Shown one piece after another: positions 58,801 through 64,000 of a DNA stretch of 64,000 bases. The notes under the pieces were generated by a model, which saw nothing but the letters and a program-made list of their open reading frames with translations, had not been told where the DNA came from and ran no database searches. The DNA is taken from assembly GCA_903813345.2 (NCBI GenBank), contig CAIIXF020000001.1, forward strand, positions 45,089,885-45,153,884. The letters run 5' to 3'. Every line of letters starts with the position of its first letter. Within the stretch, counting starts at the first letter, position 1. Position numbers and translations under genes: made by a program. This DNA comes from Owenia fusiformis. Taxonomy: Eukaryota > Annelida > Polychaeta > Sabellida > Oweniidae.

Positions 58801-61800
58801 CCATCACATGCACCCTAGATAAAGTAGATAAGTACAACATAAAAAGAATCTAGCTCCTCTATCAATTGCAAAAATAAAGGAGCACGTGGGTTATCGCAAA
58901 CAATTTCAGAAGGTTATATCTTGGATTATGAGTATTTTCTGACAATGAAGACAAGTTTATCTTTTAGATCAATTCATTATCTCAAAGAAAATTATGCACA
59001 GTAATAATAAATTCAAACAAACTCGGAGATATTTAACTAGCAATTAACCCATCAACACACTTTTTGACCCCATTTTGAAGATGTTGACCCCATTTTCACC
59101 AAAAATGCAATCATTTTTTACAATGTTTAATGCATTACTATTCTTTATTTTGATGTATCAAATAGTTCTTGAAAGAAAAACTTAATTGCATTAAGATAAG
59201 TGTTCCCCATGTTATTTCTCCATTGAAAAATCTCATGCTATCCATTGGTTTCAGTTCATTTTGGTCATCCAAACTGAATATCTTTAAAGTCCCTGGAGCA
59301 ATCAAATTTTCCTTTTAGGAAATCGAACATGTCCCAAAGCACATTCTTATTATGCATTCAACAATATAATAATAGGTTGCATTTTTGGTGAAAATTAGGT
59401 CAACATTTTTGAAAAAGTATGTTGATTGGTCCATTGCCCCTTCAATATCACTTAGGTCTGATTAACTAAATTATCATTATATATACTTTTCTTGAAGATA
59501 ACGAATGGATCTAAAAGATACACCCATGTTCATGATCAAAAAATATTCATAATTCAAGTTAGAATACTTTGAAATTGTTTGCGATAACCTACGTGCTCCT
59601 TTATGAAAATTCCTTTTCATATCCGCAACATCGCAATACATAAAACTACAAAAACATCTACATATATATGTATATGGGCATTGGGTATGTTATAGCTAAT
59701 AAAGTCTGGGTTCGGGTAAGAGTCCAAATGCAAAACAGGCACAAAAATACTTACGAACAATGCACTCGTGTTCATGGTTGTACCTATACCCAATTTTACA
59801 AACACATGATGCATTGAAACATCTACTGCCTTCTATCTCAGTAATACAATCCTTGTCACATTTACAAGTTGAACCAAGAGAATTTCTAATACACGTCTCA
59901 AGATCGACACCTGGTTGATGTCCATGTTGACACCTACATCGACCATCCTGGCATCGACTGTTGGGTATGACTATGGCACAGTCGATATCCTTTTCACATG
60001 TGTCATATAACTTTCTCTTTGTACATGATTGAATGGAAGGACCTTGTTGGTAATATCCATCGGAACAGCTGCATTTGAAATATATACAAGAGGTATCCGG
60101 AATTGAGCAATCATTGTTGTCTTGGCATACATCACCAAGTTCTCTGAGGATGCACCGTCGGTTGTTGTCGACCACCTTAAACCCGAGTCCACAGAAGCAT
60201 CTATTATTGTGGCACATACTGTATCGCACAGCAGTACTGCAATCGGAGTCTCTGGAGCAATAGTTCTTTATTCTGTTCAGTACACACTCGGAGCTTTTTT
60301 CTTTTAACACGCTATGATATCCCACTTTGCATTCACATTTTCCTTTAGAGCACTGGCTGTTCGGAGTAGCTTTCCTACAGTCCCTACTCTTGACGCAGGT
60401 ATCGCCGATTAATATTGGCCGACAACTACTTCGTCCAATTTCTGTTTCCATGAATCCAGCGAGGCATTGACACGTGTTGTTGAAACATGCACTATTTGAT
60501 AGGGAATGTCTACAGTTTGAGTGGTTTGTACATGGGTCACCAAGGGATAATTTCACACACTGGGAATGGTTGAGGGGTTTGTATTCAGGAAGACATTTAC
60601 AGGTTGCTTCCATGCAGGCGCTGAAGGGTATAAATGCACTACATTCAACAGAAACGGAACATTCTGTATCAAGAGTCCCTATAAGCAGAAAGGGAAGATG
60701 CATTCAGGTAACGTATAATAAGGAAAGACGTGTTAGTACATCGAAACTGAAATACACCAGATACTAAAGTACATCAGCCTGATAAGATTCAATGCAAGTG
60801 AGAACTATTTATTTTTCAAAATAATATTGACTTTACAAAAAAATGTATTCTATCAACTAGGCTACAACGTTTTGATAGTTTACTCTCCAATCACATGATA
60901 AGTGTACTTTCTTTGGTGGGTTCATTTGATGGTTTGAAATTGATATATTCAAGTTTTGAACTTAGGTTATAGAAAAATAAACATTATCTCAAGTAAATGA
61001 ATGTTAGTTAACTCAGAATATTATGAAGCAAAGTGTTTACCTTGATAGCATCTAAGACATGTAACATTTCCCTCTAATAACATCACTTTAGCTGAGCATG
61101 ACTTTAAACAAATCTTATATTTCTTTTCAAGTGTTAATAATCTTCTCTTCATGGGATTTGTTCATCGTAAAATAGAATTGCATGTTATACTTACGTTTAA
61201 TGCATGTATTGTTCATCTGAAAATATCCCAGATCACAACGGCATTGGTTTTGGTAACATGAGCTATATGCCACTGAATCGGAACAATCACTGTCAAAGGT
61301 GCATATTTCGCCAAGGTTTCGCTTTGTACACATTGTATTGCTGTTTCTTGCGGCATAGCCCGACTGGCATTGGCAATGTTTGGCTTTACATATGCTGTTG
61401 TCCATGCTGTCTGAACAATCAAAAGAGCGCTGACAAGAATCCCCAACGATTCGTTTAACGCATGTGTCCTTTTCAGCAGTTGGTCTAAAGCCAGACTGAC
61501 ACAGACATGTGTCAATGCTACATGTACTATTTCCCACTGCTTCTTGACAATCTTCATCTTTTTGGCAGGTGTTATCTCCTATTTTCCGAAGTGCACAATA
61601 TGATGAATTAATACTTGCGAAACCTATTTTGCAACTACACGTATTACTACCATCGCAGACACTATTTGATATAGCTGCGACACAATCTAAAGTATTCAAA
61701 CAATAGTTTCCCAATACTATCTTTGTACAAGCAGTGTCTCCATCTATAGGTACGTATCCTACCCTGCATATACACCTATTTCTAGCACAGACACTATAGT

Positions 61801-63858
61801 CTATCACCTCATCACAATCTGGTGATAAATCACAAGTGTCTAATAGGACTCTTCTTTGACACGTCGTGCCGTTCTCTTTTGTAAGGTACCCTAAGTTGCA
61901 TACACATTTATTGCTCTCACAAAAGCTATTATTTACAGCGTAATAGCAATCGGAATCATATTCACAGGTGTCATCCCCTATCTTCCTTTGTGTACAAGTA
62001 TCATTGTCCTGGCTAACCTGGAAACCAGGAACACAGGCACAAACGCTGTTTCTGCATAGACTGTTGCCAACGGCACTTGAACAATCTGCATCACCAGAGC
62101 AGTCCAAATCTCCAATGCGTCTTTTTCTGCACCTTGTGCCATTGTCTGTCTTAGAGTATCCTATATCACAGACACATATCCCAAACCTACAAAGACTATT
62201 GTTAACAGCATCAGAGCAGTCTGAATCTATTACACAATTGTTATCGCCTATTACACGTAATGCACAAATGGTGTTGTCGGGCGTGGCATAGCGTCCAGAG
62301 TTACAAACACATGTTATATTATCACAGTGACTATACATCACAGCATCCTCACAGTCGGCATCAATGAAGCATGTCTCATCACCAATTTTACCTGCAATTG
62401 TGAAACATATACCAGGAATTATTAAAGCGTTTGTAATGAAGAAGAGAATCGGGTTTTAGTAGAGATATGACAGTACATGGACCGAAAGGAAATACTACTG
62501 AGACTTTTTTTGAAATAAAAAACGGTGAGAAAATGGAACGAGTGCAATCTGTCATGTGAAAACATAATGTTCAGCAAAATTCCGAACAATCGATGAACAA
62601 TCTAAATTACAATTAATATTTAACTCCACTTTACCATTCTAGAACCATAAGACGTCATTACAATACATGTTGAAGAATAAAAAATTAGAATAAAATCATA
62701 TGTATACTTGCAAATGGCAAAACCAATTTGAAACTCTATCTTGCAAACAACCTAAACTATACTCACGCCTATTGCAAGATTTGCGGTCATCCCCAACTAG
62801 ATACCCCGATTCACAGTTGCATGCATTTTCTATGCATGCGGTATTGGCGACAGATTTGCTGCAATCTTCGTGCGTCACACAATCCTCAAACACCTTTCCT
62901 ATAAGACAAGTTAGGCATTTGTCAATGATGTCACAATTTGTTATAATATTCAGAGTTAACTAGAATATCTGGAACAACAGTGAGACTATAGATTTGTAAG
63001 CTCAACACAGTCACTTTCATGTTCATGAAGTGTTGTCTGAAAATCAACAAAACAATATATTAGTGCTGAACACAAACATTTAGAACACGTCACACTTGCA
63101 TCCGAGGGTTTTGACAATGTGAATACATGTCATACAAAACATGATGACAGGGTAGGTTGACACCAAATTCCAAACATAGTCTCTACAACACTGTAAATCC
63201 CAAAAAAGCATCAATTAGGGAAGGTGGCGATCACATTAGGTATCAACAAACATGTAATGTGCCATCTTCGAGCAATGTGGTGACATCAAGAGGACTACGT
63301 ACTGTGGTCATGCGTCATCGCACTTACTACGTCTCTCGCATGTGTATTCCTCCTCTTCCCAGCCATATCCTTCATCGCAGAGACATATCCCTACGTCACA
63401 GTTACTCCTGGCGAACGCATCTAAACATTCCCTGTCATTCTTGCATTCATCATAGATTCTCCCTGGGTAAAAAAGTTCTTAATCATGCACATTATCAAAT
63501 CAACGGATAATGCAATAAATAAATGTCAGCTAAGGGTGAAAGGAATAGTTTATTTTATAATTGAAAGATACTAATTATATGTTCAACATTCACTTGCAGA
63601 TGGTTAAAAGGATTATCGTGGGTTGTGATAAAAACCTCTTCGCTCCGTAAAGATGAAAGATCCAATCCCTTACATCATTACACTCCTATACATCATAGCA
63701 CTTACTTCTCATACATATGGTTCCCAGATCGTTGCTGTAATAACCTTTCTTGCACCTACATACACCTTCAATACACTCGGAGCCGGGTACATACCGGTCG
63801 CACGGACAGCAGTTTTTGTCTGCCGACACCTTACTACAGTCGGTCCCAATCACCTTCG
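52828..63858 (-). CDS. EB-module/SEA/EGF single-pass receptor (5' end outside the window)
   Basis: Seventeen exons with consistent phases: 63706-63858, 63328-63462, 62767-62898, 61195-62391, 59755-60678, 58631-58762, 58365-58496, 57647-57781, 57241-57399, 56971-57113, 56643-56815, 54815-54885, 54017-54163, 53827-53907, 53598-53679, 53216-53352, 52828-53105; about 1402 codons seen. The ectodomain has 22 EB-like modules of about 44 aa with six Cys each (pattern IGDxC..DC..A..NSxC....CxC..GY....C). Nine are in one exon and seven in another. A Pro-rich EGF-like exon, a SEA domain over two exons, a calcium-binding EGF (DVNECALNTNDC), a TM helix (VIGVLVFIFGLLAILLIMEI) and a tail of about 135 aa follow. 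EB-rich mollusc proteins are often auto-named prion-like domain-bearing protein 25; function unknown. No start codon is in view. It converges on TLR3. Confidence 0.88.
54958..55053. repeat. 96-bp hairpin MITE in an EB/SEA receptor intron
   Basis: TGGCCAGAT at the left and ATCTGGCCA at the right, with further inner pairing (GTAGTAGGGTC / GATCCTACTGC, and AAGAATAATT / AATTATTCTT). No second copy was noticed. Confidence 0.6.
55300..56640. other. Receptor intron with possible internal promoter
   Basis: A less AT-rich stretch with two CCAATCA boxes (about 55556 and 55658), CACGTGAG and CACGCG motifs, followed by a candidate splice donor (TTAAGGTAGG near 55795). It could be a promoter and non-coding first exon on plus. 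A 92-codon minus ORF at 56153-56431 has no recognisable domain. Nothing here is firm. Confidence 0.25.
57505..57560 (-). repeat. Possible tRNA-derived SINE fragment
   Basis: The minus strand reads GGTCGTGGGTTCGAGTCGCT, close to a pol III B box. A clear A box and an acceptor-stem fold are not visible, so it is not called a tRNA gene. It lies in the intron between the EGF exon and an EB exon. Confidence 0.3.
58877..59601. mobile_element. Foldback MITE, about 0.73 kb, in an EB/SEA receptor intron
   Basis: Ends AAGGAGCACGTGGGTTATCG / CGATAACCTACGTGCTCCTT, flanked by TA on both sides. Inner arms also mirror each other (GCAAACAATTTCA / TGAAATTGTTTGC; TGACCCCATTTTCACC against GGTGAAAATTAGGTCA). TA duplication and palindromy suggest a non-autonomous Tc1/mariner-type element. 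No transposase. Confidence 0.75.
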
Positions 63859-64000
63859 CTATAACAAGAATGAACGGGCAATCCATCAAAGAGATAAGCT
63901 ATGGATAAACGGATTTAGAAAAAGTCGTCGAAAGTATACCTATGGCATTTTGTAATAGCTTTATCAAAAACGGAAATACGGTTTCATCAACTATAATGTA

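Noticed and set aside
61204-62291. Plus-strand ORFs opposite the EB exons
   Set aside because: Shadows of the Cys-rich minus-strand frame.

Overview
The window is eukaryotic DNA: AT-rich, with spliced genes, 5'-truncated LINEs and many small inverted-repeat transposons. The gene families (a Drosophila-Toll-like TLR with two cysteine clusters, a long EB-module/SEA receptor, an astacin-CUB-mucin protease) suggest a marine lophotrochozoan, most likely a bivalve mollusc. The species cannot be fixed from the sequence alone.

Layout. (1) 1-8.0 kb: a GAACG-rich repeat, then a 12-exon plus-strand secreted astacin metalloprotease (1816-7986). (2) 8.17-53.89 kb: three tandem copies of a large block. 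Unit A is about 8168-20849, unit B about 20850-38462 and unit C about 38463-53889. Each unit holds, left to right, a CAGTAC satellite, decayed minus-strand remnants of a SEA/receptor-tail gene, a GC-rich inverted-repeat cluster, a 540-bp foldback element, a single-exon Toll-like receptor gene on plus, and, converging on it from the minus strand, the last exons (TM and cytoplasmic tail) of an EB/SEA receptor. Units B and C also carry two 5'-truncated LINEs upstream of the TLR. (3) 52.8-63.9 kb: the complete 3' part of the EB/SEA receptor gene (17 exons seen, minus strand). Its 5' end lies beyond the window.

History readable in the sequence. The block duplicated with one breakpoint next to the astacin gene (ATTA at 8168) and the other inside an exon of the EB/SEA receptor (ATTA at 53886). 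Units A and B therefore carry headless TM-plus-tail copies of the receptor, and only the unit C end is continuous with the full gene. The middle TLR (29755-33492) is a hybrid. Its upstream flank and first ~500 codons match TLR3, and its remaining codons and downstream flank match TLR1. The switch falls in about 30 bp (31270-31301), as expected for unequal crossing-over inside the TLR gene. Only this hybrid has an uninterrupted reading frame (1245 aa). TLR1 has three frameshifts and TLR3 one; several are 1-nt homopolymer changes that could be assembly errors.

Function. TLRs sense or transmit innate-immune signals through the TIR domain. The EB/SEA receptor is a single-pass surface protein with 22 EB modules and tyrosine motifs in its tail, of unknown function. 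The astacin is a secreted zinc protease. Nothing shows that the three act together. The most informative content is the structural record of how a chimeric immune receptor was made, and the unusual density of palindromic transposons.
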